Source: Pseudomonas sp.
Lineage (GTDB): Bacteria > Pseudomonadota > Gammaproteobacteria > Pseudomonadales > Pseudomonadaceae
DNA: 64,000 nucleotides
Reading direction: 5' to 3'
NCBI RefSeq assembly: GCF_017744435.1
Contig: NZ_JAGIBG010000016.1
Span: forward strand, 34,607-98,606
The position numbers and the translations under genes are program-made. The notes beneath the pieces were generated by a model. The model made no database searches, was not told the DNA's origin, and worked only from the letters and a program-made list of their open reading frames with translations. Shown in pieces: positions 15,676-23,526 of this stretch. How positions within the stretch are numbered: the stretch's first letter is position 1; each line of letters begins with the position of its first letter.

Positions 15676-17001
15676 TTACTGGGCTTCGATCTTGCGCGGC
15701 GCCATGAAGTACATCCAGACCAACGCCAGGAAGTACATGGCCGGGATCATGGTGAACAGCACGGCATAGTTGTTGTTCGTCGCCATCAGCACGCTGCCGA
15801 CGATCTGCGTCATGAACATCCCGCCAATCGCCGCACACATGCTGGCGAAGCCGAAGACCGTGCTGATCAGGTGCTTGGGCGTGTAGTCCATCACCAGGCT
15901 CCAGATGTTCGCGGTCCAGGCCTGGTGCGCGCCGACTGCCAGGGCGATGGCCAGCACCGCGATCCATAGGCCGCTGGCATGGGCGGCGAAGGTTACGCTG
16001 ACCATGGTGCAGGCAAAAATCAGCATCGACACCAGGCGCGCGGTGGTGGCGCGCACGCCGCGGCCGATCAGCCACGAGGACAGGATGCCGCCGCCGATGC
16101 TGCCGAAGTCGGCGGTCAGCCAGATCAGCATCAGCGGGATGCCCATCTGGGTCACGCTGATCCCTAAGTTGTACTGCTGGTTGAGGAACGGTGGCAGCCA
16201 GTACAGGTAGAACCAGAACACCGGCGCGGTGATCGCGTAGGCCACGGCGAAGGCCCAGGTGCCACGCATGCCGAGGATGCGGCTGAAGGGCAGGCGCGCC
16301 ACCTCCGGCTCGACGTCCTGCTGGATGTAGTCGAGCTCGCTCTGGCGCACGCTTGGGTGCTCTTCCGGGTTGAAGTACTTCAGGCCCCAGAACACCAGCC
16401 AGACCAGGCCCAGGCAGCCCATGGCGATGAACGCGGCCTGCCAGCCCCAGACAGTGAGGATCAGCGGCAGCAGGGCCGGGGTGACCATGGCGCCGACGTT
16501 GGTGCCGGCGTTGAACAGGCCGGTGGCGATGGCGCGCTCACCTGCTGGGAACCACAGGCGTACGGTCTTCACGCAGGCCGGGTAGTTGGCCGCTTCGGTC
16601 AGGCCGAGGATGAAGCGGCAGACCATGAAACCGGCCGCCGAGGTGGCCAGGCCGTGGGCGCCAGTGGCCAGGCTCCACAGCAGCACGGCGGCGAAGAAGG
16701 CGCGCTTGACGCCGACCTTGTCGATCAGCCGGCCCTGCAGCACGAAGCCGACCGCATAGCCGACCTGGAACCAGAAGTTGATGTTGGCGTAGTCCATCGC
16801 CGTCCAGCTCATGGCCTTGGCCAGCTCCGGCTGCATGATGCCGAGCGCGGCGCGGTCGATGTAGTTCAGGGTGGTGGCGAAGAACACCAGGGCGAGCATG
16901 CCCCAACGGGTCTTGCCGACGGCAAAGGCGCCACGGATCTTGTCGCCGATACCGGCGGATGGCAGCTGTGGGCTGGCGGTAGTGAGCTTGGAGTGGTTCA
17001 T
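15676..17001 (-). CDS. MFS transporter, anion:cation symporter (ACS) family
   Basis: 441-residue inner-membrane transporter with about 12 membrane spans. NYIDRAALGIMQPELAKAM in TM1, RFILGLTEAANYPACVKTVRLWFP after TM4 and GERAIATGLFNAGTNVGAMVTP are typical of ACS members such as hexuronate, glucarate and phthalate/organic acid carriers. An organic-acid substrate therefore fits. The ATG at 17001 gives the normal family N terminus; a longer frame reaching 17079 is less likely. A perfect inverted-repeat operator (17132-17156) lies upstream, between this gene and the stop of KstD-like gene 2, so it may have its own IclR-controlled promoter. Confidence 0.88.
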   Translation of the reverse strand: MNHSKLTTASPQLPSAGIGDKIRGAFAVGKTRWGMLALVFFATTLNYIDRAALGIMQPELAKAMSWTAMDYANINFWFQVGYAVGFVLQGRLIDKVGVKRAFFAAVLLWSLATGAHGLATSAAGFMVCRFILGLTEAANYPACVKTVRLWFPAGERAIATGLFNAGTNVGAMVTPALLPLILTVWGWQAAFIAMGCLGLVWLVFWGLKYFNPEEHPSVRQSELDYIQQDVEPEVARLPFSRILGMRGTWAFAVAYAITAPVFWFYLYWLPPFLNQQYNLGISVTQMGIPLMLIWLTADFGSIGGGILSSWLIGRGVRATTARLVSMLIFACTMVSVTFAAHASGLWIAVLAIALAVGAHQAWTANIWSLVMDYTPKHLISTVFGFASMCAAIGGMFMTQIVGSVLMATNNNYAVLFTMIPAMYFLALVWMYFMAPRKIEAQ

Positions 17002-17131
17002 ATCCTGGTCGTTTCTTGAAATTGTAATGAACGGCTTTTTCTCGAACGTGACCTGGCCCCAGGCAGGGGGTACACGCAAGGCCGGTGCATGGTGAGCAGT
17101 GAATCGGCGACCGTCAATTCGCTGGAGGGGG

Positions 17132-17156
17132 CTATTGTTCGATAACCGAACAATAG
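17132..17156. promoter_or_regulatory. PcaR/PobR-like operator, perfect inverted repeat
   Basis: CTATTGTTCG (17132-17141) and CGAACAATAG (17147-17156) are exact reverse complements around ATAAC. The centre GTTCGATAACCGAAC closely matches GTTCGATAATCGCAC-type IclR-family sites. It lies 130 bases ahead of the MFS start. Confidence 0.6.
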
Positions 17157-17166
17157 CGAACCCCGC

Positions 17167-18840
17167 TCACACGCTGACCAGCGCCTTGCCCGCCAGATAG
17201 CCGAAGGTCATGCCCGGCCCCAGGGTGATACCACCGCTAGGATAATGCCCGGCCATCACGCTGTGCATGTCGTTGCCGACCGCGAACAGGCCGGGTATCG
17301 GCTGTTGCGCGTGATCGAGCACGCGTGCCGAGGCATCCGTGCTCAGGCCGGCGAAGGTGCCGAGGCTGCCAGGCAGCAGCTTCACTGCATGGAAAGGACC
17401 GTGCAGCAAGGGCCGCAACGAGGGGTTCGGCCCCTGCAGCGGTTCTCCCTGGGCCTTGTTGTAGGCCGAGGCGCCGCGTTGGAAGGCCGGGTCTTCACCG
17501 AGCGCGGCATGGCGATTGAATTCGGCCACGGTGTGTTGCAGTTGCGCGGCATCGATCCCGCAGCGCTGCGCCAGCTCGGCCAGGGACCGGCCACTGAACA
17601 GATAGCCGCGGCGCTGATAGAAGCTGGTCGGGAACGGGAACGGCTTGGCCCAGCCGATGCCGTAGCGCCGTTGTGCGGCGTGGTCGCAGATCAGCCAGGC
17701 CTCGTGGGGTACGCCCTGTGGCGTGGCGGCGAACAGCGCATTCATGAAGTCGTGGTAGCAGTCGGCTTCGTTGACGAAACGTCGGCCATCACGGCGCACG
17801 GCGATGAAACCGGGCTTGGCGCGGTCGATCAGGTGCGGAAAGTGGCCAACGCTGCCGTCACGGCGCGGCACTTGCGAGACCGGTGCCCAGGCGCCGGCAT
17901 GGGCGAACGCGGGGCCAAGCCGGGCGCCGACCTGTTCGCCCAGGCGCAGGCCGTCACCGCTGTTCTGCGGCGGCGCGGCCGAGTGATGCTGAGTGCCATC
18001 GGGAGCATGGGGCATCAGTTGGGCAATGCGCTGGAGATCGTGGGCAAAGCCACCACACGCCAGCACCACGCCACGGCGTGCGCGGATCACCTGGCCATCG
18101 GCGAACTCGGCGCCGTCGATGCGCCCATTACCGAGCAAGCGAGTGGCCGGCTTGTCGGTGAGCACGGTCACGCCAAGGTCCAGGGCGCTGCGCAACAGGC
18201 GCGCGACCAGGGCGTTGCCGTTGACCAGGTGCAGACTGCGCCGATGCAGCAGCAGGTCGCGGCCATGGCGCAGCAGGCGCTTGCCAACGTGCAGGGCGGC
18301 CTTCGGCGAGCGGCGGGCATTGAAGAAGGCGGCCATGTCGGCGCCACCGGCGATGCCCATGCCCGTCAGGCTGACGATGTCCAGTGGCGGGCGCAGCGTG
18401 TGCAGCCATGGGCCAAGCAACCGACCGTCGAACGGCAGTGCGCACAGCGAGCGCCCGCCACGTGCACTGCCGTCGCCTTCACGCATGTCGGGCATCTTGC
18501 TGCCGGACTGGAACTGCACGGCAGTGTGTTGCTGGAAGAACGCCACCATCTCCGGGCCATGGCGCAGGAAGGCGCGCTGGCGAGGGTCCAGTTCGGCGAC
18601 CTGGGTCTGGGCGCGCAGGTAGCGTTCTGGTGCATCGTCGGCTTCGATGATGCCTTCGGCGACGGCCAGCGGGTTGCGCGGAATCCACAGCCAGCCCCCC
18701 GACCAGGCACTGGTGCCGCCGAGCTGGCTGGCCTTTTCCGCGACGATCACCTGCAGGCCGTGATGCGCGGCGGTAACGGCGGTCGCCAGGCCAGAGGCAC
18801 CGGAGCCGATGACAAGTACGTCACATTCAAGGGGGTGCAT
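17167..18840 (-). CDS. FAD-dependent oxidoreductase, 3-ketosteroid delta-1-dehydrogenase-like (paralogue 2)
   Basis: 557-residue KstD/fumarate-reductase-type flavoprotein. CDVLVIGSGASGLATAVTAA starts at residue 6, GGTSAWSGGWLWIPRNPLA follows, and HYPSGGITLGPGMTFGYLAG near the C terminus carries the residues equivalent to the KstD catalytic Tyr/Gly. It is clearly closer to paralogue 1 (same WSGGW-WIPRNP and YPSGG patterns) than to paralogue 3. The ATG at 18840 has AAGGA 8 bases upstream. It lies between a paired REP and the MFS gene on the same strand and likely works with them on an imported cyclic keto acid. Confidence 0.85.
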   Translation of the reverse strand: MHPLECDVLVIGSGASGLATAVTAAHHGLQVIVAEKASQLGGTSAWSGGWLWIPRNPLAVAEGIIEADDAPERYLRAQTQVAELDPRQRAFLRHGPEMVAFFQQHTAVQFQSGSKMPDMREGDGSARGGRSLCALPFDGRLLGPWLHTLRPPLDIVSLTGMGIAGGADMAAFFNARRSPKAALHVGKRLLRHGRDLLLHRRSLHLVNGNALVARLLRSALDLGVTVLTDKPATRLLGNGRIDGAEFADGQVIRARRGVVLACGGFAHDLQRIAQLMPHAPDGTQHHSAAPPQNSGDGLRLGEQVGARLGPAFAHAGAWAPVSQVPRRDGSVGHFPHLIDRAKPGFIAVRRDGRRFVNEADCYHDFMNALFAATPQGVPHEAWLICDHAAQRRYGIGWAKPFPFPTSFYQRRGYLFSGRSLAELAQRCGIDAAQLQHTVAEFNRHAALGEDPAFQRGASAYNKAQGEPLQGPNPSLRPLLHGPFHAVKLLPGSLGTFAGLSTDASARVLDHAQQPIPGLFAVGNDMHSVMAGHYPSGGITLGPGMTFGYLAGKALVSV

Positions 18841-18909
18841 GAATCGATCCTTATGCAGTCAAGCTTGTGGAAGCCATGTGGGAGCTTGCAGGCGTGCGCT
18901 GTATTGGTG

Positions 18910-19016
18910 GGAGCCGCGCTTGCCGGCGATGGGCCGCGAAGCGGACCCGGCTATTTATGCAGCAACCTTGAAATTGTGGGGCCGCTTCGCGGCCCATCGC
19001 CGGCAAGCGCGGCTCC
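18910..19016. repeat. Paired REP-like element, perfect 35-bp arms
   Basis: 18910-18944 and 18982-19016 are exact reverse complements with a 37-base spacer. The core (GGAGCCGCGCTTGCCGGCGA) is a different REP subtype from those at 1-138 and 6209-6309. It separates KstD-like gene 2 from the NIPSNAP gene. Confidence 0.85.
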
Positions 19017-19046
19017 TACAGGGTCGGCGCTAGTCAGAGGTGCGGG

Positions 19047-19367
19047 TTATTGCAGCGGCGAAAAGCCCGTGGGCCGCAGTAGCCGCGAGTGCAGTTGCAG
19101 CACTGCGCCCAGCTCCCGGTTGCGCCGCGAGAACTCCGCCCAGCGTGGGTCGGCCGCCATCGCGGCGCGGCGTGCCATGCGCTCGTCGAGGCTGGCGTAG
19201 GCCCACAGGTGCACCACCTGGTTCACCTCGCCGAATTCGCTGGTGAAGAAGCCCACCAGGTTGCCCAGGTGCTCGCTTTGCACTTCCAGTGCATGGCTCT
19301 GGTACAGGGCCAGCCAGTCGGCCATTTTCAGCGGGTCGAGGGTGTAGGTTCTCAGTTCGTAGTACAT
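19047..19367 (-). CDS. NIPSNAP family protein
   Basis: 106-residue protein of the NIPSNAP/dimeric alpha-beta barrel superfamily. It starts MYYELRTYTLDPLKMADWL, contains GNLVGFFTSEFGEVNQVVHLWAYASLDER and ends with RRNRELGAVLQLHSRLL, all typical of the family. Bacterial members are found in catabolic operons and may act as small monooxygenases, isomerases or cyclases, but no general activity is proven. The ATG at 19367 has AGGAGAT upstream. It overlaps the end of KstD-like gene 3 by 16 bases, which argues for tight coupling with that dehydrogenase. Confidence 0.88.
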   Translation of the reverse strand: MYYELRTYTLDPLKMADWLALYQSHALEVQSEHLGNLVGFFTSEFGEVNQVVHLWAYASLDERMARRAAMAADPRWAEFSRRNRELGAVLQLHSRLLRPTGFSPLQ

Positions 19368-21079
19368 GCAGGTATCTCCTGGTGGGTGGCGGGCGCCTGC
19401 AGGCGCTCGGCGATATGGCTGGCTGCGATCCAGCCGAAGGTGAGGGCGGGGCCGAGGGTGATCCCGGGGCCGGGGTAGGTGCCGTTCATCATTGAATTCA
19501 TGTCGTTGCCCACCGCATACAGCCCGGCAATGGGCGCGCCACTGCGGTTCAGCACATTGGCATTGGCGTCGGTCACCAGGCCGCGTGCCGAGCCGAGGTC
19601 GCCGGTGTGGAGGCGGATGGCATGGAACGGCGCCTTGGTCAGCGGGGCCAGGCACGGGTTGGGCTGGTGCTGTGGGTCGCCCATGTAGCGGTTGTAGCTG
19701 TTGCCGCCCTTGCCGAATGCACGGTCGATGCCGTTGCGGGCGTCGGCATTGAAGTGCTCCAGCGTCTGCTGCAAGGCCTGTGGATCGACGCCGATGGCCT
19801 CGGCCAGCGCCGCCACGCTGGCGGCGCTGTGCAGGTAGCCGGCGGTGACCAGCGCCGTGTTGTCCACCGGTTTGGGCCGCGCCAGACCCAGGCCATAGCG
19901 GTTCATCGCTTCGGCGTCGCAGATCAACCAGCAGTGGCCGATGCCGTTGGCGAACATGGTCTGCACGAAGTGGTGGTACGAGTTGGATTCGTTGACGAAG
20001 CGCCGCCCGGCCGGGTCGACCGCGATCACCCCGGGCTTGGCGCGGTCAGTGACCAGGTGCGGAAAGCGCTCGCGCTCGCCATTGGCATGGCGCAGCTCGG
20101 ACACCGGCGCCCAGAAGAAATTGGCTGCCAGGCCGTCGCCCTGGGCCGCTGCCACCGCCTCGCCAAGGCGCAGGGCGGCGCCGTCATTGGTAAGCGGCGA
20201 CATGCTCAGGTGTGGCGATGCGGCATCCGGACGATAGCGGGCGGCCAGCTGCCCGGCAGCAAAACCGCCCATGGCGCAGACCACGCCACCGCGAGCCTGC
20301 ACCCGTACCCGTCGGCCTTCGCGCATCACCACCACGCCGGTCACCCTGTCGCGCTCGACGATCAGTTCCTCGGCCTCGCTGCGCAGCCACAGTTCAGTGC
20401 CGTGGGCAAAGGCGCTGCTGGCCAGGCGCGCGATCAGCGCGTTGCCGGTGGTCAGTCGAGTGCCTCGTGGGTGACGCAGGCGGTCCCGCGCATACCGCGC
20501 CATCAGCTTCAGGCAGTGCCACAGCGAGGCGGGCGAGCGGCGCAGGTTGAGGAAGTGCTGAATGTCCACGCGGTTGACCATCATGCCGCCGAACAGCAGC
20601 ATGCCCGGCGGCGGCATCTTCAAGTCCTCGAAGCGCGAGCCGAGGTGGCGGCCGTCGTACTCGACCATCTCCAGGGCGCGACCGAACTCGGTGGCACCGG
20701 GTTCGTCGGGGTAGTAGTCGGGCGAGTGCGGGCGCAGGCCGTAGCGCAGTTCGGTGTTGTGCTCCAGCCAGCGCAGGGCCTGGTGGCCCTGCTCGATGAA
20801 GGCATCCACCAGCGCCGGGTTGTAACCAGCGCCGATGATGGTCTTCAGGTAGGTGCGCATGGCCTCGGGGGAGTCCTTGGCACCGGCAGCCTGGGCCTGA
20901 TCGCTGCCGTAGATCCACGCTGCGCCGCCGGAAATCGCCGAGGTACCGCCAAAGCGTTCGGCCTTTTCCACCACCAGCACCTTCAGCCCGCGGCGGGCCG
21001 CCGTGGCGGCGGTGGCGAACCCTCCGGCACCGCTGCCGAGGACCACCAGGTCGAACACCGCTTGTTCGCTAGCGCTCAT
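19352..21079 (-). CDS. FAD-dependent oxidoreductase, 3-ketosteroid delta-1-dehydrogenase-like (paralogue 3)
   Basis: 575-residue flavoprotein. DLVVLGSGAGGFATAATAA starts near residue 9, GGTSAISGGAAWIYGSDQ follows, and the C-terminal TYPGPGITLGPALTFGW corresponds to the KstD active-site segment; GPG and ALTFGW instead of SGG and TFGYLAG separate it from paralogues 1 and 2. The start at 21079 is chosen because the family N terminus begins there. It lies 4 bases after the stop of the shikimate-dehydrogenase-like gene and overlaps the NIPSNAP gene, so the three form one operon. Likely role: ring desaturation of a ketone made by the upstream dehydrogenase. Confidence 0.85.
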   Translation of the reverse strand: MSASEQAVFDLVVLGSGAGGFATAATAARRGLKVLVVEKAERFGGTSAISGGAAWIYGSDQAQAAGAKDSPEAMRTYLKTIIGAGYNPALVDAFIEQGHQALRWLEHNTELRYGLRPHSPDYYPDEPGATEFGRALEMVEYDGRHLGSRFEDLKMPPPGMLLFGGMMVNRVDIQHFLNLRRSPASLWHCLKLMARYARDRLRHPRGTRLTTGNALIARLASSAFAHGTELWLRSEAEELIVERDRVTGVVVMREGRRVRVQARGGVVCAMGGFAAGQLAARYRPDAASPHLSMSPLTNDGAALRLGEAVAAAQGDGLAANFFWAPVSELRHANGERERFPHLVTDRAKPGVIAVDPAGRRFVNESNSYHHFVQTMFANGIGHCWLICDAEAMNRYGLGLARPKPVDNTALVTAGYLHSAASVAALAEAIGVDPQALQQTLEHFNADARNGIDRAFGKGGNSYNRYMGDPQHQPNPCLAPLTKAPFHAIRLHTGDLGSARGLVTDANANVLNRSGAPIAGLYAVGNDMNSMMNGTYPGPGITLGPALTFGWIAASHIAERLQAPATHQEIPACTTN

Positions 21080-21083
21080 GGCT

Positions 21084-21893
21084 TCAGATCTCCAGCGGGG
21101 TGACGCCCATGAAGGCGCCGAGGTGGCCCAGCTGGGCGAAGGCCATCTGCGCACCGGTCTGGACCGGGCAGCCGCGTTCCCGCGCCTTGTGCAGCAGCGG
21201 GGTGATTTCCGGCGAGGTGACCACGTCGGCTACCAGCGTGGCGGCGTTCAGGGTCTCCAGCAGTGCCACCGGCAACGGCAGTTCGCCGCTGTTGCCCATG
21301 CCGACGGGGGAGGCGTTGACGACCAGGTCGAAGCCATCCAGCGAGCCGTAGTGCGCGGCGATTTCCAGAGCCGGGAAGGCAGTGCCGAGCACTTCACCCA
21401 GCGCCCCGACGCGTTCGGCGCTGGGGTCGCCGAGGGTAATACTGGCGACGCCCGCTTCGCCCAGTGCATAGGCAATCGCACTGCCGACCCCGCCGCAGCC
21501 CACCACCAGCGCACGCTTGCCGCTGGCCACGAAGCCATGCTGGCGGGCGGCGCCGAGGAAGCCCGCGCCATCGACGTTGTCGCCCAGCAGGCGGCCGTCG
21601 CGCTCGCGGCGGATCACGTTGACCGAGCCCAGTGCCTTGGCGCGTTCGCTGAGCCCATCCAGTCGTGTGGCCAGGGCCTGCTTGTAGGGCACGGTGACCA
21701 CACAGCCGCGCAGGTTGCGCCAACCACGCAGGTTGTCGACGAAGGCGTCCAGCGCCGTTTCCTGCAGGTCGATGGGAAGCATCGCCAGGTCGCGAGCGTT
21801 GTTGGCGAACCAGGTGTTGAAGTTCTCCGGCGACTTCACCTGGGCAATAGGCGAACCGACGATGGCGACCAGTTCTGTCGAACCTCGGATCAT
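21084..21893 (-). CDS. Quinate/shikimate dehydrogenase-like protein (AroE paralogue)
   Basis: 269-residue AroE-superfamily protein. VTVPYKQAL carries the catalytic Lys and GDNVDGAGF the catalytic Asp. The Rossmann motif is VVGCGGVGSAIAYAL near residue 130. The strand after it reads TLGDPSAER, with an Asp where NADP-dependent AroE has a basic NRT motif, suggesting NAD preference and a catabolic rather than biosynthetic role. The ATG at 21893 has a perfect GGAGGT upstream. It heads the minus-strand operon that continues with KstD-like gene 3 and NIPSNAP, divergent from IclR 2. Substrate is likely a hydroxylated cyclohexane/cyclohexene carboxylate. Confidence 0.88.
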   Translation of the reverse strand: MIRGSTELVAIVGSPIAQVKSPENFNTWFANNARDLAMLPIDLQETALDAFVDNLRGWRNLRGCVVTVPYKQALATRLDGLSERAKALGSVNVIRRERDGRLLGDNVDGAGFLGAARQHGFVASGKRALVVGCGGVGSAIAYALGEAGVASITLGDPSAERVGALGEVLGTAFPALEIAAHYGSLDGFDLVVNASPVGMGNSGELPLPVALLETLNAATLVADVVTSPEITPLLHKARERGCPVQTGAQMAFAQLGHLGAFMGVTPLEI

Positions 21894-21955
21894 GCTGACC
21901 TCCGTTATGGCTGTTGTTGTGGAGGCCAGCTTGGCGCGGGGCGGTTTCATCAACA

Positions 21956-22010
21956 ATGCGCTTATCGGGCATTCAGTGCGATAATCGCAGTCATCAAGCG
22001 GTAATCGCAT
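21956..22010. promoter_or_regulatory. Three phased PcaR/PobR-like boxes
   Basis: ATGCGCTTATCGGGC (21956), GTGCGATAATCGCAG (21976) and AAGCGGTAATCGCAT (21996) begin exactly 20 bases apart, about two helical turns, in the gap between the AroE-like gene (-) and IclR 2 (+). They match IclR-family sites of the PcaR/PobR type and probably control both directions. Confidence 0.6.
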
Positions 22011-22038
22011 TGAGTGCCACTTTTCAAGAGCCGAGTTC

Positions 22039-22809
22039 ATGCCCCAGCCCGAGATCCACCCCCGCGACCTGATCGCCGGCCTGCAAAAAGGCCTGGCGCT
22101 GATGCAACTGTTCAGTGCCGAGCAACCACGCCTGAGCGTGCCCCAGGCGGCCAGGCTGTCCGGCCTGACCCCCAGTGCCACACGGCGCTTTCTGCTGACG
22201 CTGGTGCACGAAGGCTTTGCCGAGACCGACAACCGCCATTACTGGCTGACGCCCAAGGCCCTGCGCCTCGGCCAGGCCTATGTCGATTCGGCGCAGTTGC
22301 CGCGCATGCTGCGGCCGATCGTCGAGCAGGTGGCGCGGCAGACCCAGGAGCATGTGTCGGTGGGCAGCCGTGATGGCGACGAAATCATTCACCTGGTGCG
22401 CAGCCGCTACAGCCACATTGCTTCGTTGTCGATCCGCCCCGGGTCACGGGTGCCGATGTATTGCACGGCAAGCGGCCGGGTCTGGCTGGCGTGGTTGGAG
22501 GAGGGGCAGCGCGAGGAGTACTTTGCGCGCAACCCGCTGAATGCGCTGACGCCATACACCCTGACCGACAAGGCGCAGTTAATGGCAGAGTTGCAGCGGG
22601 TGAGGGCGCAGGGCTACAGCATTGTCGATCAGGAATACGAAATCGGCATGCGCGTGTTGGGCGTGCCGCTGCTCGACCGCAGCGGCCAGTTGCAGGCGAC
22701 CTTGACCATCACCACCCATGCTTCGCGGTTGAGCATCGATGAGATGCGCCTGCGCTACCTGGCGATGCTGTATGAGGCGCAGGCGTTGCTCAAGCCGGTG
22801 CTGGCTTGA
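22039..22809 (+). CDS. IclR family transcriptional regulator (2), PcaR/PobR-like
   Basis: 256-residue regulator. The N terminus, RDLIAGLQKGLALMQLFSAE, then LSVPQAARLSGLTPSATRRFLLTLVHEGF (winged helix) and the YWLTPKALRLGQAYV link are very like PcaR, PobR and PcaU. The C-terminal effector domain (about 85-250) contains YCTASGRVWLAW and RVRAQGYSIVDQEYEIGMR. It is divergent from the AroE-like operon, and three phased boxes of the type bound by PcaR-like proteins lie between them. It probably responds to a hydroaromatic or aromatic acid. Confidence 0.92.
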   Translation: MPQPEIHPRDLIAGLQKGLALMQLFSAEQPRLSVPQAARLSGLTPSATRRFLLTLVHEGFAETDNRHYWLTPKALRLGQAYVDSAQLPRMLRPIVEQVARQTQEHVSVGSRDGDEIIHLVRSRYSHIASLSIRPGSRVPMYCTASGRVWLAWLEEGQREEYFARNPLNALTPYTLTDKAQLMAELQRVRAQGYSIVDQEYEIGMRVLGVPLLDRSGQLQATLTITTHASRLSIDEMRLRYLAMLYEAQALLKPVLA

Positions 22810-22897
22810 GGTATCAGGCCCACACCTGATTCGCTTGCAGCGGGCATCCGTTGCTGGGCATGATCCAGCCTCCAGACACAGGAAAAGGAACGCCCAC

Positions 22898-23302
22898 ATG
22901 CCTGCCTATCTTGCTGCGCAAAACGAATTGTTCGTAGGGGACGGCCTGGTGGTCGAGGCGCCAGCCGGGGAAGGGCCCTACGTCGTGGTGTTCGAGGACG
23001 ACGAGGAAACCGGCTATTTCTACGCCCTGGATGCCTCAGGCGCCGGCAACCCGATCCAGAATGCGCTGCACATCTACGACGTGGAGAGCGTCGCGGACCG
23101 GGACAAGCCCTCGATGGTCAAGATTGCCTGGTCCGAGGACCACCGCAAGGCGCTGCTGCTGATCAACGACTACCCGCATGCGGTCTTCGACTTCGAAGCC
23201 AAGCAGGGGCATTGCCGTACCGGGTTCCCGTTGCCGATGGACAATGGCTGGTCGCACGCGGGCCATGAGTGGGATGACAGCGCACTGCGGCATTTTGCCT
23301 GA
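22898..23302 (+). CDS. DUF2251 domain-containing protein
   Basis: 134-residue soluble protein of unknown function. VVFEDDEETGYFYALD and IQNALHIYDVESV with the C-terminal WSEDHRKALLLINDYPHAVFDFEAKQGHCRTGFP match the DUF2251 family as I recall it. It is acidic with no signal peptide. The ATG at 22898 follows AAAGGAA. It stands alone after iclR 2 and has no obvious link with the catabolic cluster. Confidence 0.8.
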   Translation: MPAYLAAQNELFVGDGLVVEAPAGEGPYVVVFEDDEETGYFYALDASGAGNPIQNALHIYDVESVADRDKPSMVKIAWSEDHRKALLLINDYPHAVFDFEAKQGHCRTGFPLPMDNGWSHAGHEWDDSALRHFA

Positions 23303-23526
23303 AGGCCCTTGAGGCCCAACAAGCGTCCGGACTGCGGCCGGCCATGGGCGGCCGCGATCGAGGAGGCCATGACAAGTAACCGAAGACCGTCAAAAATCCA
23401 CAAAGTTTCACTGAAAAAACAGTAAGTTAGAGAATTTTTCCAACGCGTGTTACTCGTCGGATTTCCATTGTAAGCCCCCGTGCAGAGCCTCAGGATCGCC
23501 TCGGCATTCCTTTGAGGCTTTCATGA

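Noticed and set aside
17245..19200. Long plus-strand open frame opposite KstD-like gene 2
   Set aside because: No family features and composition typical of the antisense of a GC-rich gene; it crosses the REP pair.
8513..21079. Steroid catabolism assignment for the KstD-like genes
   Set aside because: No KshAB, HsaABCD or side-chain degradation genes are present; context points to small cyclic acids instead.
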